64,000 bases of DNA from Lyophyllum atratum (GCA_014905825.1 JACGCN010000017.1:620001-684000); one strand, 5' to 3'; positions 13,604 through 27,958 are shown, counted from the stretch's first letter. Program-made: numbers and translations. Notes: generated from the letters alone by a model not told the origin.

Positions 13604-14979
13604 GCTCCAGCACGCGAGCGTTTGTATTTGCCATTTTGGGCTTACTTCTTCTGCACACCACGTTGGCTGGCGACTATTTGTGTTGTGCGCCCCTGCCTTT
13701 TGTAGTTTCTGTCTGTAATTGGCTGTCTTTTCTTATCCTTCGGTTCATTTTCTTCTACTGTTTGCAGACATGTATCACCCACCTTTCCCCTGACCTCTTG
13801 ACACGGAACCCAATTCTTATATTCCCTCTCTTCGTTTTGTTCGCCTCTTTTGTTCTACACAAATCTGTTCCTGTTTGTCCCTCATTGACACTTAACGGGT
13901 AATGTACGATTCGATGAAAATATTATGTTCAGGTAGACTGAAACTCAGCTGGGACTGGGGTCCGGGAGTGGTAGAGGGGGTGAATCATAAGAGGATTTCA
14001 TGCCAATGTCTCCGAATGATGCTCTCACAGCTACAGTTGTACATCAAGGAAACAGCTTCTCAGAGCTACCCGATCCAAGATGGAGTAGCGCCTGGCGAGC
14101 TCTTCAATAACCAGATTATTGGTTGCCAGCAAGGCCTTGCGGCTTAACATGGCAGGATCGCGCGTCAGGAGGCACCGACATCCATCAGCAGCCTTGCACA
14201 AATCATAGTCGAATCATACAAGGTCATGAAAGTCTTCGCGATATAGCATGCACCAGACCATCTGGGCTGCCTGGGTTCTGACTTTGGAGACTCTAACTGG
14301 CCAGGGACATCCGAAGTTGTTCATGGACCGACATTCTCTGCACACCTCTTATAAGATGACCTCATTTGCTCTCCTTTTATATCTCAAGTTATCCTGGTAC
14401 TGGACTGATCTTTCGTTCATTCGCCCACACAAAGGATTTTGTTTACTGTCCGGACACTCTGGCTTTCGTAGTCCGTGCGCCATGCTACTCTTGACCTCTT
14501 GTCGACGAAATTGGGTACGTTTTCACAATTTTTTAACGCCGTCATTACACATGGTTCATTGCGCAGATTTTACTTCTTTCCCCCGAATCCGGAAACTGTC
14601 GCATACGCGGCCTCAGTTACAAGATGGGTATGGCGTATTTCTCTTGGCTCCTTTTTGGACTAGGTGGCCGGAAGGGGATGATCGCTTCAATTGGGTTGGG
14701 TGCTGGGTGGCGGCGTAGGATCGCTGTAATGGATAGGAGAGTCAGTCGAAGAATCGCCATGCTGTTCCGCCTTTTTTGTTTGACACGACGAGGAGTGGGC
14801 AGATAGGAGCGGATTTTGAAGCGTAACGGTGGAAGTGCATTGCAAGGTAGGTAGGTAGGTAGGCAAGGGGTTCAGCTCAAATGAGAAAGGTAACGCGACA
14901 ACTTGTAGATACGAATCACTAGCTATGGTCTTGACACTATTCAAGAGCATCTTCAAAATTCCACGAACCCATCACCTTG
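13604..14979. other. intergenic, no gene seen
   Basis: Convergent 3' regions of the CLA4-type kinase and the xylanase. The T-rich stretch just after 13603 looks like a 3' UTR. Frames such as 14248-14718 plus have no domain and overlap others. A short AGGT repeat lies at 14845-14863. Confidence 0.5.
14845..14863. repeat. AGGT microsatellite
   Basis: Four and three-quarter copies of AGGT in tandem, in non-coding sequence between two convergent genes. Confidence 0.8.
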
Positions 14980-15735
<756 letters not shown>

Positions 15736-17190
15736 GATTGTTTGGGTCGCTCTTTCTGCTGATCGAATGAACTTGCCTGGCCTTTATATATTATCTGTCG
15801 GCGAAACTTGGGGGGTTTGTATTTGACCGTCGAAGACATCCTCGCCCACGAGACTGACATCCTGACCTCGCATCTTTATGGCGAATTCGAAGCTCGTACG
15901 GTCCATGTCACGAACTGGCACGCCTCCGAGAATATAGCATGCCACGTTTACGGGAATACTGCGAGCTGACTATGGCTGTTCCTCTGCAGAAATCTGGAGT
16001 AATAGAGTGGATTAGGTTACGAAAACACCTAGAACTCTCGATATGTTTTAGGTGGAGCTTCCTCCCCAGACGAGCTGTAGGGCATCTCATCCGAGTTATG
16101 AGAAAACACGACCTATATCGAAACTAACCCACTCAAATGATCGAATAAATTACTCACAAAGTCTGCAGCCAGGAATCCTCCTTCCAGTAGCCTGAAGACT
16201 TGGTGGAGCTTTGACCACCGCCGAAGGCGAAATACATCCGCATATTATCCGTACTCTGGCTTACGGCTCAACGTTTAACACCGTCACAGTCCTATTCTGA
16301 TCAGCGTCGAGTCGTTTTAATACAACGAAATCGCCCACCATAACTCCCGGGCCGTCGGTTCTTTTGCCAAAACGAAGCGCACTTGACGTCCCCAATCTTT
16401 CAAATTGCGCGCCATTTTCTGAGTACATTTGGCATGGGATGGGAGGGTACAGGTGCGACTGAGTTTTGATAATGCGATTGGGGTTCCGAGGATGGGTTGA
16501 AGCTGCGATAGTGAGATACAAAATTTAGTGGGATCGAGGACGGCCGCCCAGGCTATGCCATGACCTCGGGGAAGTTCAAACTCCGGGCCGGGGCATTCCG
16601 CCGTGACATTGTTGCTCATGTCTCCCGTCCTGTTCACCATCTGCCATCGCTTTTTTAATGTCAATTATCCGCTGGAGTTTACAATGACACGGCGACCTCC
16701 TCTCTTCTTGAAAAATGTGAGGCATATAGACTCAGGAAGACGCTATGGAGGAGCTCTCCACCCCGCACAAGGAAGAAGCTTGCTGAAGCTTGACGATGAA
16801 GCCTCATGCTCATGACGTCTGCTGCTCCTGCGATTGTGAAGAAAGATCATTGCGCATTCGAGGATCAGCTTTTTCCGAGCAGAGTCACCAGGGTACGCAT
16901 TATGCACCTTTTTCGCTCTTTCTTTACTGCTACGTTATCTGATGACCCGATTCTTTCACTTTCAAAAGGTCGACCACGTACTTTCCGGATTCAGAGACAC
17001 TAGGAATGGATAAGTAGTAATATACACTAAGAGACGCGCGCTTTGTATCTGGAAGCTATTCGTGTGACCTAGTTCCGATACCTTCGGACCTCAACATTTT
17101 CATTCTTTGACTCGAACCCTTCAGTGATCCTCCGCCATCCACCGCTTCCACCGAAGGCGCCTACCCATCGAAGTTCTCCAATCCGATTAA
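15736..17190. other. intergenic with one weak open frame
   Basis: It carries the xylanase promoter (a TATA-like TATATAA at about 15783-15789, some 50 bases upstream of its ATG) and the promoter of the F-box-like gene at 17191. A 115-codon frame at 16317-16664 minus could be a small or degraded gene, but I cannot assign it or find supporting splice structure. Confidence 0.4.
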
Positions 17191-19009
17191 ATGGCTCACT
17201 GCCTCAAGATCGTCGAAATTCAGAATCTGATCATTGAACATCTCGAAGCAGGATGTTCTACCACTGATCCTCCTAACGTCGAGTATTTTGCCACTTTGGC
17301 AAGCCTGGCCAGAACATCTTCCATATTTACAGGTCTTCTTCCCTTTCTTTTCTCTTCAGTCATGTGTTAGGGGCTGACACGTTCGCCGTTTAGAAGCTGC
17401 TTTCGACGCGCTATGGCGTGAACAACCCTCCCTGGCGTATCTAATCCAGGTGATGCCTGACGATCTGTGGACGATCGCTATTGGGCCAGAGCTTCGTTCG
17501 GGCACAGGTGGAGTCACGAAAACGGTGGAGACCTTGGTACGTGCTAGAAGTTCTAAACTATCCATTCCAAGCAACATAATCTTTGTCCGATAGAAATTCA
17601 ATAGACCTCTGAAAGACACCGATTGGTCACGATTTGGGTATTACTCGCACAGGGTCCGAGGCTTAGGGTATATGTCCTTCCACCGACCACCCCCGAGTGT
17701 CGATGAATCCGTGTTCGAATCTTTCAAATCGCACCGTCCCTTCCATTCCTTGCTCCCGAACCTTTATGCATTCCATCTCGACCTCGCTGACCCCTCAACT
17801 CTGACATGTCTACCATTCATACCCGCCGTTCTCCTTCCGAGTTGTGCCAAACTCACGGAACTTGTGTTAAACATACCCCATAAGCTACCCGACGATCTTC
17901 CCAGTCTTCTTTCATCCATTTCAGACACCTGCATAGATATCCGTGTCCTAAAAGTCCGACTCGTCGGAGGTAGTATGGAGAAATTCCTGGCCCCGCCCAG
18001 TCACCGTCTCATGCTCATACAATTCGTATGTGGCCTCAACAATCTCCAGTCTCTCCTGATTCCTGGAGACTGGAACGTGACACCCGACCTCATCGATCAC
18101 CTTGGAAATTTAACTGGGCTTCAACGTTGCGAGGAAATACTCATTGACTCTACCATGGCCAGCCTCCAATTACGGCAATTGTTTACGACCGACGGCGGAC
18201 GTTTTTCGAAGCTCCGCCACCTCTCTCTTCAAACATCAACTCCGGAGCAGGCTGCAGACGTAATCCAATCGTTGCAATTGCCTCTGGAGCACCTGTCAAT
18301 AGATTCTTGGCGATTCGACTCAGACGCCGAGTCGTTTTCCTCCGTCCAAAGGCTTATGGAGTCCTTCGTGAATCACAAGTGTATTTCATCCTTGACAACA
18401 CTCAGGCTCTACGTGTCCGATTCATTGCATGAAACCTCACCTGATTCTCTTTACGACTTCACGTCTCTATTCCTGCTCAAAGCGCTGCGCGAACTTTACC
18501 TGCACTGGGAGACTAATTCGCCATTTGACAATGATTGGCTTGCTGATGCGGCCATGGCTTGGCCTCATCTCAGCTCTCTCATTCTGGATTCATTGTATCA
18601 TGAGACCCCGGTAGTGACTCTAGCAGGCCTGGTCCCCTTGATTAGGCATTGTCCACAGCTCTCCCACCTCTCACTCACCCTTGATGCCAAACCATTCGGC
18701 CGCGGTCAGGATGACCTGCTTGCTGGGATCTGCAATCGAAGGATCACGTCGCTGGTAGTGCCGTACTCCCTGATCACGGATCCGGAGGGCGTGTTTCAGT
18801 GCCTGCAGCTTATGTTTCCCTGCTTGACTTCAATTGACTATCAAATCAGCTATGAGACGGACCAAGAGGGTGATTGGGATAGGCTTGTAGAGTTGCTGCC
18901 ACCTAACAACACGAAACAACGACGCGACCAAAGCTTGAAGGATTTACGGGATATGCAATTCCTCGATATAGATGAGGAAATGATTCAGGCATTTGCCAAT
19001 TTATTTTAG
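17191..19009 (+). CDS. F-box/LRR-like protein
   Basis: Member of the large basidiomycete family with an N-terminal F-box-like helix region followed by irregular leucine-rich repeats; such proteins usually present substrates to SCF ubiquitin ligases, but the target is unknown. Three exons (17191-17332, 17394-17536, 17594-19009) give 566 residues. The N-terminus (IQNLIIEHLEAG, then FATLASLARTSSIF and AAFDALWREQPSL) fits an F-box core, and the rest repeats LxxLxLxx units (KLTELVLNIPHKL; LRHLSLQTS; LRELYLHWET; QLSHLSLTLDAKP). The motif LIQVMPDDLW recurs in the gene at 58834-60469 (LIQVMPSDMW), with matching splice positions, so the two are paralogues about 40 kb apart. Confidence 0.8.
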
Positions 19010-20096
19010 GCATGTAAAATACATCCGCACTGCCTCACTGAAGAGCAGCGTCTCGACATGACAAGAAATAGTTTACGCGAGCTCACCAGATTACCAACAA
19101 GCAAAGATGAAGTAGCTACGAACCCAGTCGGAAGCCAAGACGTTTGGCGATGACCGCAGTGTAGGCGGGGGTGACGGTGGAGGTGCGTACATCACCTCGA
19201 CCCACCAACGGACCTGGAGCTTTAAGTGTCGATAAAGGTAGGGCTGATGGACGATGCTCATCCTGAATCCGTCTTCGGGTTCGTACTCGAGCATGACAGC
19301 TTCCCCACCTCGCGGCCTATCAAACAATTGTAGTGACAAAATACAAAGATAGTGTGTCTCATAAAGTCCCGTCGGTGCCGTCCCACCCCAGCATGGACCT
19401 CGGTCTTTTTCAAGGATCTTGGACTCTTGAGTTGCATCTCCCAAAGCGATAGGTACTTCGACTGAATACCTCGTGTGACGTGGTAAAATGCGAGATGCCT
19501 GTTAATTCATTGGACAGACGTTGTGACTCTACAGGCTGGGTTTCCCTCGCGGGCGAAGATCACAATGCCCTGGGTGGGTCAGGCTCCTCTAGGCGGGTGC
19601 TCGAGCAATGGATCGGAGTTTCTTCACGCCAGTGCTCCAGAGGAACCAGTGAGGAACCGCGGTCTCGGTCTTCCAAAAAGTTCAAGTTAACGGCGCTCGC
19701 CTGTCGCCTGCTGGTGTGTTGGACTGATCCGAGACTTCAGTTACCAGTCAGTGAATTTGTATTGCCCATAAACGAATAGGGGTGAACGTAGACACCGGTT
19801 TCACTCCTCATGAGTGGCCTAGTCCCAGAATTCCAGGACTAGTGCTCGTTTGGATATCAAGTACTGTGAAACCAAAGTCTAATTGCGCTGTCAGTGTTAG
19901 AAAACCTCAAGGACATGGTGCCAGAGGGCCTGGAGGTCGAACGTGGTTGATGGTAAGATGATCCGGAACAACGTAGGAATCGGACCGAGAACGTGGGATG
20001 ATGTGTAATAAACAAGGATATCGATTAGGCTTTGCTCCTGACAGTCACTGTAGTCGACGAGCAACCCTCGCGAGCTCGAGCTCAGCTGGCTCCAGC
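19010..20096. other. intergenic, no supported gene
   Basis: A 117-codon frame at 19091-19444 minus (Pro-rich near its end) is the only long one and has no recognisable domain. The right end is the promoter and 5' UTR of the CNOT11-like gene; an in-frame upstream ATG at 19998 leaves its start uncertain. Confidence 0.45.
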
Positions 20097-21810
20097 ATGC
20101 AATCTTTTCTTACGCCCATGTCCTCTATGCCTCCTCCGCCTTCTCCCATGAGTCCTATGGGCGATCCGGTACGCGCGTCGGTTAGACACCTGCTCACCAG
20201 GGCCTACACTCTGCCCTGCTCGACGGCCGCACAGGCATACACCCAGATTGTGCAGCCTACTTCGCGCTTTCAGCTGGCCCTAGACGCGTTGTTGCCGTTA
20301 CTTGACCCCAATACCCCATCTGAGGTGAGTCATCGATCCGTACCTAGCTATATTTGCCGTTATGAACGGTAGTTGCCTTATCCAGCTCGCCCAGCGCATT
20401 TTGGTCGCTTTCCTGTTATATTCGCTTTATGCACCCCATCCGATCGCCATCAACCCATTTATATCTGTGCTTTTTGTGACTTTCGTCAGGGAACGAGAGA
20501 AGGCCGTCAGTGTGGCACAAGCTGGGGAGGTCAGCCCGAACGAGCAGCTGGTATGGGTGTTATGGAAAATTTTGAAGGGTGACGGAAACGATGTGCGTAA
20601 TTTTTACGGCCAGCGATACGTGTCCTGACTTGTATCCAGATTGGACCTTATTCTCCCAGCACGCTAGCAAGGTCACCTCTGCCACCAAAGCTTAGAGCAA
20701 CTAATTTAATCCTCGATGATCAATTGTACAATACCGTTGTTGACTTGTGAGTGCTCTCCAGCTATCTTGCTCACTCTTTTCTTTTGGGCGCCAATATGAG
20801 AACTTCCACAAATTCTATAAATAGCCCAAGAGGGCTTGGCGAAAAAACGCTGAGGCGCCCTGGCCTATCACCCAAATTTTAGCTTCTACTCGTACCCTTT
20901 CCTGATCGCAATGCTGACTAAATATCTCCAGAGACGACACTAACTATTCATATACGCAAGATAACTACAGGTTCCGATCGGCCTCCTCTGATCATACGCC
21001 TTCTACCGAGTTCAGCTCAAACGCCTTCTCCAATGATGAAGCCCCCCGCCGGGTGATAACACCCGCCGTGGATAGGCAAAACGAACGGATTGCACAGGCC
21101 ATGAAGCTGCTCTTGATAGCCCGTGAACGAGTCCTCACCCTCTCTGAACAACGCGTACGTCCCTCTCGTCATTCCTGTGCAGTCCTTGCGTAACGTTCCG
21201 TGCAGCTCCTCAGCCCTCTGATACCGGAGCTCGCGTCCTCCGGCATGATCGCCTCCCTCGACCTAGCCTCCATCATCTCCTTCAACCCTCCCCTCGCCCA
21301 CCCGCTGTTCGTCGGGCTACTAAACGGCATCGAACAGGACCACAACCTCCCCTCGCCCTTTCTGAACGTGTTGCCATACCTTCCACCGACGCTCCCGACG
21401 TTCGACCTCCTCGGCCGCCTGCTGCGCGACCAGACGCCCGTCGCAAATGGCGTGTACACCGTCTCGAGCATCGTACGCGGAGAGGTACTCGGCCGCTTCG
21501 TTCACGAATGCATCAACTGGCTCGAGCACGCAGAGAACGAAGAGAGGGAAGGCTTAATCAGCGATGACCGGTTTACGAAAGGCGTGCAGAACGTAGGTTA
21601 CCCTTTCTCTCTATGGCCTTTGATTCAAGATATCGACATGGTGCTGACACCTCGCAGCTCTGCCGGTTCTACCACTCCCTCATCAAGCTCGGGATCGTCG
21701 ACCCGGCCGTGGATACGGACTCGGCGGAGATGGCGCACTTCAGCCTTCGGAATGCAAGGCTCGAGGAGGCGAATGTGTTATATCGCGCCTTGGCTATGGG
21801 CAAATTCTGA
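20097..21810 (+). CDS. CCR4-NOT complex subunit 11 (CNOT11-like)
   Basis: CNOT11 binds the N-terminal part of the NOT1 scaffold in the cytoplasmic deadenylase complex that shortens mRNA poly(A) tails. Six exons (20097-20324, 20395-20592, 20640-20746, 20932-21154, 21206-21592, 21658-21810) give 431 residues. The helical N-terminal half has ALDALLPLLD and NPFISVLFVTFVRERE. The C-terminal domain has PLAHPLFVGLL, LPPTLPTFDLLGRLL, EVLGRFVHECINWLEHAE, and ends with LCRFYHSLIKLG and RLEEANVLYRAL, matching the order of the CNOT11 domain in animals. A disordered Ser-rich linker lies between. I chose ATG 20097, ahead of the conserved part; the in-frame ATG at 19998 would add 33 Ser-rich residues. Baker's yeast lacks this subunit, so its presence is a normal basidiomycete trait. 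Confidence 0.8.
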
Positions 21811-23927
21811 TTTTTCGGATTTCGGATACCGGACACCCACTCCCACCACCCCCGCTGGATGGAACGCGGACCAGAACGAGAACGACTGACGACTATGTGA
21901 TAATTATTGTAAAGTGTTACTGTACGGGGTACCCCCGTAGGCCTGGCTAGATGCTATAAGTATGCTATGTTTTATGTGTATTTTGTTACCCATTCCCTTT
22001 TCCCCACTTCTGTTCTGTGTTTTTCTAACTTACGCCAGGGTGGAAGGTTACAATACTTTTAACGTATGTTATTTGGTTATGGAACCTACTTATGCAACCA
22101 ATTAAAAACAATCTGTGTATTCCTCAATGTATATGTGAAAACAATTTTTAATCTCAAGTACGAGGAATGCCTGGACACAGTGCGGACGTGGATCACCGTG
22201 CCAATATCGGACCCCCGAAGCCCGTTGAAAACACGTATGAGTCTTCCACAGAGCCGGCCGACAGATAATGAGAAGGTCAGTTTCATCGCACGAGTACGTC
22301 CCGGCTATCTGCAGATCTTGTCGTTTGCCGACTTCGGAGGACCGTCTGACATGTCTTCTTGAGAAGAGCAGAGCACCCGCTTGATTCTGACAAGTCACGG
22401 CGAGAAGTGCTTTCTTGTTTCGGGACTCTGTTTCGACAAATGCGAAGGCTCCGGAAGGATAGGAAGATTTGAGCCTGGGGAGTTAGTTGACAAGGTAGAG
22501 AAGACTCATCGGTACGGGGAAAGAACTCTCGATGCTTCGGAGGATCCTCACAGCAGAATACGCGGCTCACTGTCGGACGAACCGCTAGTCTGGGGCTACG
22601 CAGTGATGTCTCTTGCCATGACATCGAACCTTGAACGAAAAATATGATAGGCGGCCCTTTTTAACTCAACCAAAATTAACCACCGTTTCAATGGTCGCCC
22701 TTAGGGAGGTCGATCTGTAATTTTTAGACATAGCCCCACTGTCAACGGCATCCGGGATAGAAGACGCTATCGCGGGATGGTCACGAACGAAAGATCCCCA
22801 ACTCTCTTCAGTACCTGATGCAGAATCAGAATCAGGAGAATTCGAACATGAAGAGTTTAACGTGCCCATAGAACTGTCGACTGTAGGAATCAGGCCTTGC
22901 CGGGACCGATCTACTGAAAACTGGTCGAAAGAAATATAACCTTGTTCCTAGGGATTGATGCTTGAAGGACGAGGAGAACCTCGAGCCCGGGATTATCAGA
23001 CATGGTATCTATCAAGTGTGGTGATGGTGTGGTCGCGGTTAGCCCAATAAAGGCCCTGTTAGCAAATAAGTGGCCCTGATGCTCGAGAATAGCACAGAAC
23101 CGTCCAGCAGAAGGTTCTTGAGATCGAGAACACATCAGAATCCACTTTCGTCGGACCATCTTGGCTCTAGGAAGTCAGTGTCATAGACACTGTAGCAGCG
23201 ATATGACCGCCGGGGGTACGAGTCGTGTTCGGAAAGAAGTCACAGTAGAGATCCAAAACATACGGATGGCTTTCCCTACCCGTGCACGTATGGGTCATTG
23301 TTTCAGAGATCAGCTTGACAGAAAGTGGACAAAGCCATGACAGTTGCCACGAAAATGGGACGTTATTTAGTTCTTCGGATGTTGCCAAACTCGTCCCTCC
23401 GTACGAATCTTCTCCGCCACCATCCAACCGCCATCAGTGCCCAAAATACGCCTATCGGCGCCCGCCATGACATACGTCAATCCGGAAACATGTATCTGTC
23501 CCAAATAGAACATGTCAGCGAGATACATTCATTCTGGTACACACAGCATGATGGAGATACTGCGAAATTGGGTTGACATGGGCATGAAACTTGGCTGCGA
23601 CGGTACTGCTCTCTACTTTATGACATCTTATAACAGCACATTGCTGAGAAGCTGACGGATCTACAGAATTATTCCTTACCCTCTTTTCTCTTGGGTTTTC
23701 AAGTTCAAGTTGGGCCACGTCGTAGAAGGAGCTCGGCTCTCGAGCAAGCTCTTGGTTTTCTCAGTGTCCTCTGGATCGACCACCTACGAACAAGAGCCGA
23801 TAGCCTTTTTCTAACGTCCAACAGTAACTCCCGAACTACACCATTGATATCATTTAATCTTGACGGTATCAATCAGCTCTTCGTCTACCCATTGTGCTCC
23901 GTATACATTACAGTACTTTCAGTAATC
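21811..23927. other. 2.1-kb stretch without a resolved gene
   Basis: The first 200 bases look like the CNOT11-like 3' UTR. On the minus strand, open pieces at 23167-23427, 22911-23159 and 22666-22869 (the last with an acidic SNSPDSDSASGTEESWGS tail) could be exons of one degraded gene, but I could not join them with convincing splice sites. Confidence 0.4.
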
Positions 23928-25444
23928 ATGGCCAGTATAGTTCTTGGGCCTGTTTCTACTCTTGGCTATATCTCTTTCCTGTGAGCCTGCATCCTAGGAC
24001 ATCGCTTCATCCAGACTAGCTAATCTTAAGATATCCAGCACCATTCCAGCTGTGCGATTTCAGTCTACTTCGAGATTATGCCAACTTATACAGTTATTCA
24101 GCTCTTGGGGAATATGATCAGCTACATTCTTTTCGGTGTCCTCCTCGCGCAAGTTTGTGGGTACTCCCTTTTCTTTCAAAGCCTATGGTCTTAACTGACC
24201 TGTACGTGTTGCAGATCTGTATCATACACACTTCCTACATGATCAGCGGTTCATTAAGTGTATCGGTAAGTATCCAGATATCTATATGCATCCCGCTCTT
24301 ATACTAGGCGCAGTGTATGGCGTATTCATCTTCGACATCTTCATCCTCGTTCTCTCGAATGTTGTCGGATGGGCGGCCCTTTCCGCGGCGTGCGCAGACT
24401 TTTCAATGCTGCCCAAGTTGAGTTGGGCACTCACCATACTCCCATGTCTGACTGGGTTTCGTAAGTACGCTACCCCAGCTATAGCATGTTGACTGAGAAA
24501 AATCGACAGTCTCATCATGTGTTCGTTTGTACTTCTGCTGGAGGATGTGGGTGCTCCGAGGCCTCTACATCATTCCTGGGTGTGTACTCGCTGTAAGCTA
24601 ACTTTGAACTTATGCGCTCGATTTGGAATCTCACAAACAATGTTTACGCCAGATGTCGCTGGCGACATGGGGTATGGCTACCTTCTGCGGCGTATATGTA
24701 TGTCATTTCTGTTATGTAGGGACTGAGACGGACCGCTCATGCCTCCTGTAGGCTTCTCAACTTGGAATAGCGCAGATTCATGTGCTAAGACCCTTCATTG
24801 GGGTGAGTAACCTTTTGAGACATTTCGTGTTGGCATGGCCTCAACTTTTTCAGGTTTGGCTGGGAGGCTCTTTTCTCTGTGACCTCCTGGTTACAATGAC
24901 TATGGTCTATATCGTGAGCCTTCTTCACCTTGTGGGACGGTCATTACCTACAAAGATTCTTTAGCTCTTTCCGTTAAGATCGAAGCCTGTGTTTAGGAAG
25001 AGGGTCAGCCTCGCGGGGAACCTATCTCGTTTGACGGTCGAGACGGGGCTGACCGCCTGTGTAGTGGCCTTGGTCGAAGTAATACTCTTCTTGGTGTGTC
25101 CACAGAACTACCTTTATTTCATTCCGTGAGTATATTCCACCCTTTTAATACGGTTACGCGGCTAACACACGCCATGTTGGCAGATTCTTTTTTATCTCTA
25201 CCTTGTACGTACTTGCTCTATAAACCTTATATAATGCTAACGGCAAAGTAGGTATGCCAATACGCTGTTGGCCACCTTGAACTCAAGGAGTCTCCTTGCT
25301 GGCGCTCCTCGTGCCAGAAAACCAAGCTTGTCTCTATGGGATAACAGACCCCCGACGTCCGACTATCTGACCGCAGGTCAGTCTTGGCGTCAAAGTGCTC
25401 TCGACACGGACTCGTTTGGGGTGGGTCTTTTTCGCATAGCATGA
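23928..25444 (+). CDS. multi-span membrane protein, DUF6534-like
   Basis: A polytopic membrane protein of the kind abundant in Agaricomycetes; function unknown. It is cut into roughly nine small exons. Joined pieces show about seven hydrophobic segments in order: LLGNMISYILFGVLLAQVYL (followed by YHTHF), GAVYGVFIFDIFILVL, ALTILPCLTGF, CVRLYFCWRMWVL, a segment ending in CGVYASQLGIAQ, WLGGSFLCDLLVTMTMVYI, GLTACVVALVEVILFLV and FIPFFFISTLYANTLLATLN. The last, closing with LYANTLLATLNSR, and the aromatic YLYHTHF after helix 1 are typical of DUF6534 proteins. The C-terminal tail ends GLFRIA before TGA. The first exon (MASIVLGPVSTLGYISFL) joins to the second at an acceptor near 24093. The exact borders of the middle exons are less secure. 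Confidence 0.72.
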
Positions 25445-25703
25445 GTTACCCTCTAAGCTGTGAGCTCCCTTTAGGATCCCGGCTCTGCTTCTCCCTACAC
25501 GGATTACAAAAGCCCTTCCCATTCTCCGAGCTTCCCAGCAGCGTACTTCCCTGCTTAGTTGGTGTTCGTATGAGTACTCGTACCTGAAACCCCGCCGATC
25601 TTTACGAATTCCCCAAATGCCCCAAATGCTCCCTAGGATTCTTTTCATGCGCTCGTTGCTATACGATACTGCATTTCCAGATAATATCGAGTTTGTTGAT
25701 CCT

Positions 25704-26479
25704 TCAATATATGCCTGGGATGAAGACATACGGTACTCGACTCGAATACGCATTCCACTCTTCCCCAAATTCCTTCTTCAACGCGGCGTCCTCGACCGGG
25801 GCTCTCATGAGCAGGCCTCCCAGCACACCCATCTCGTATATCGCGAAGAGCGCTAAAGCAGTTCTGCCAACCATCGTATCGAGGAACTCCGATTCTCTCA
25901 ACCACGATCCTTGCGAACCCCACCAACAATACAAGCCGAGGTGTACACATAGCATTCCAGAGTAGCTTGGGTGGCGAACGATACCGTACGGTCCCGTGGT
26001 GACGAGTTTGTGGTCCTTCCGAATGCTGACTTCGAATGTGAAGAGCGACTTCAAAGTGCGATAGCACTGCCAACGAATAAGGGTCCCCGACACAATAAGG
26101 CTCGCGCCCAAGGTAGAAAGCGGGGTGAGGTACAAGTCCGCCGGATTTCCAGACTTGATTAACGCGGAAGTGATTCGCGGGTCAACATATGGCGATAGGA
26201 ATGTAGTGACTACGAGTGCGACCACCTCAGCGGCTCCTACAGCCCAAAATATGCCCTGGTCGAAGTCAGTCCTCCGCGTATACACATCCAAGCCAACACG
26301 CCGCCTACCTTGTGGACTTTGATGAGATTCACCCCGAACTGCACAACCCTCTCGAGCATGTTATCCACAGTGGCTTCAACCCGTAGCTCATTGGTAGATG
26401 CCTTGCTTGGAGATGTGTGCGCCACATGGAGAGAGACCGAGACAGCCAGAATGCAGAGCAATTTGATCAACGCGGACAT
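25704..26479 (-). CDS. isoprenylcysteine carboxyl methyltransferase (ICMT/STE14)-like, copy 1
   Basis: ICMT enzymes are ER membrane proteins that use S-adenosylmethionine to methylate the free carboxyl of a C-terminal prenyl-cysteine, the last step of CaaX processing. Two exons (26309-26479 and 25704-26255) give 240 residues. Exon 1 is a hydrophobic leader, ILAVSVSLHVAH. Exon 2 has membrane segments (GIFWAVGAAEVVALVV; LGASLIVSGTLI) and then the conserved catalytic C-terminal region: KLVTTGPYGIVRHPSYSG, then an E-x-LKKEFGEEWNAYSSRVP block. RHPSY and the FGEEW..Y..RVP block are the ICMT signature. It ends PGIY. It is the most diverged of four tandem copies on this strand and is nearest the CLA4 side. 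The substrate could be a pheromone, a Ras/Rho protein or a small isoprenoid; sequence alone cannot decide. Confidence 0.88.
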
Positions 26480-27958
26480 GGATCTCGACAAATCCAACAG
26501 CCTCCAAGCCGTCTCCTTATATATCTCCAAGTCCGAAGTCGTTCTCCCTGGGAAGAAATTCGCGGTCGGATTCTGCACCCCATCAACGGCATTCAACAGG
26601 CAAAGTCTCTTAAAGCATCAAGATCACCTAGTTAGTTCGAGGGCATGTCTTGCCCTGATAACCCGATTCAGGATGAAGTTGATATCATAGACCCGATGTA
26701 CGGGCTAGCGATGTCTGTCTCCGGCGGTATTTGATAGATCACTATTTGCTCGTCAAGGAAATATCATCCCGTGCTTCAGTGGCACAGTATATCCTAGCCC
26801 ATCGTGGAGGATTCACTTAGATCGCATCTGATGCTTCCTGTGAAGCATGCGCTCACTGTAGCGTGCGGGCCTATTGGCTGATAGATATTGCACCTGGGAC
26901 TCCGCGTCCGTGAGAATGGCGATGAACTCTTTGTAGACACCCTAACCCGGGCAACAGGCCTGGCCATTATGGAGACCAGCTGGTATCTTCGCTGTCATAC
27001 TAGTAATCCCTGTGGAGCAAGAGCTCTTGAGATAAGCTTGAAAACTGTGAGAAGGCTGTCCTCGACGTTTGTGGACATTTCTGTAAACCGCGACAGAAGG
27101 CATGCGCATGGACGATAACTTTAAATGTTATAGGGCGCTCATTTAAGCTTGAACGCCGTTCTCTGGTCACCTCCCGACTCGGCTGTTTCTCCTTATCATC
27201 TGGACTTCCGATTTTTACCTGGCGGATTTAAATTCTGGAAATCATTCTGTTCATCGGTTCTTATTCTTATGTCGATCTCGGAGGTCCAGTTTTATGCATC
27301 GAACCCTTCTATTCCAGAGAACAGCCTCATGTCGTCTCGTAAGCCCAATACTGGCGGCATCTTCGCATAGCCCCGTAAATTTACCGCGCCATAAATTGGT
27401 GCTGATAAATTCTAGGGATGAGTGAGTATGGGACCTCCTGCGCCCATCATTCCCATTTCCCTCCAAAAACATCCCTTAACAACTTATCCTTCTCCGGCAT
27501 TCTCTTTATTGTCAGCGGTTATTGGTGGGGGCTTCCATCTTTCTGAAGGCGCAGCCCTTGGGGGTGTAAGCGAGACATGCAGAGCTAAAGACGATGCTTA
27601 ACTGTTAATGTTAGTTATATATCAGCTCAAGCCTGAAGAGTAGCACCCACTGTCGATGCAATGTCTGCACTAGTCTGAGAATACCGTTCCCCATGCGGCC
27701 GGACATTTTGACGTATCTGCGGCCAATAGTATAGGATAGCACTTAACGTGTGGACCGGTTATGGAGCTATTTGCCAGCCGTTGACAGAAATGTTCATGTG
27801 ATGAGCACGGTAGGGCATGAAGTATTCGTTTGCTACGGATGCCGTTGATCATGGCGTGAAATGTCAAACAGAGCGGCTAGTGACAGATGGAATCAGGTGA
27901 ACATTTGGTCCCATGAACAAGTCGGTGTCCCAGGCTTGTCGCTAACAGAAAGTTACAA
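26480..27958. other. intergenic between ICMT-like copies 1 and 2
   Basis: 1.5 kb without a supported gene. Small frames on both strands (26888-27118 plus, 27251-27472 minus) are isolated. It is longer than needed for a promoter and may hold a decayed gene or element, but I see no terminal repeats. Confidence 0.45.

Noticed and set aside
16317..16664. 115-codon minus-strand frame
   Set aside because: Could be a gene fragment, but no recognisable family and no splice partner; left as intergenic.
22666..23427. three minus-strand open pieces considered as one gene
   Set aside because: I could not join them with consistent splice phases or relate them to a known family.
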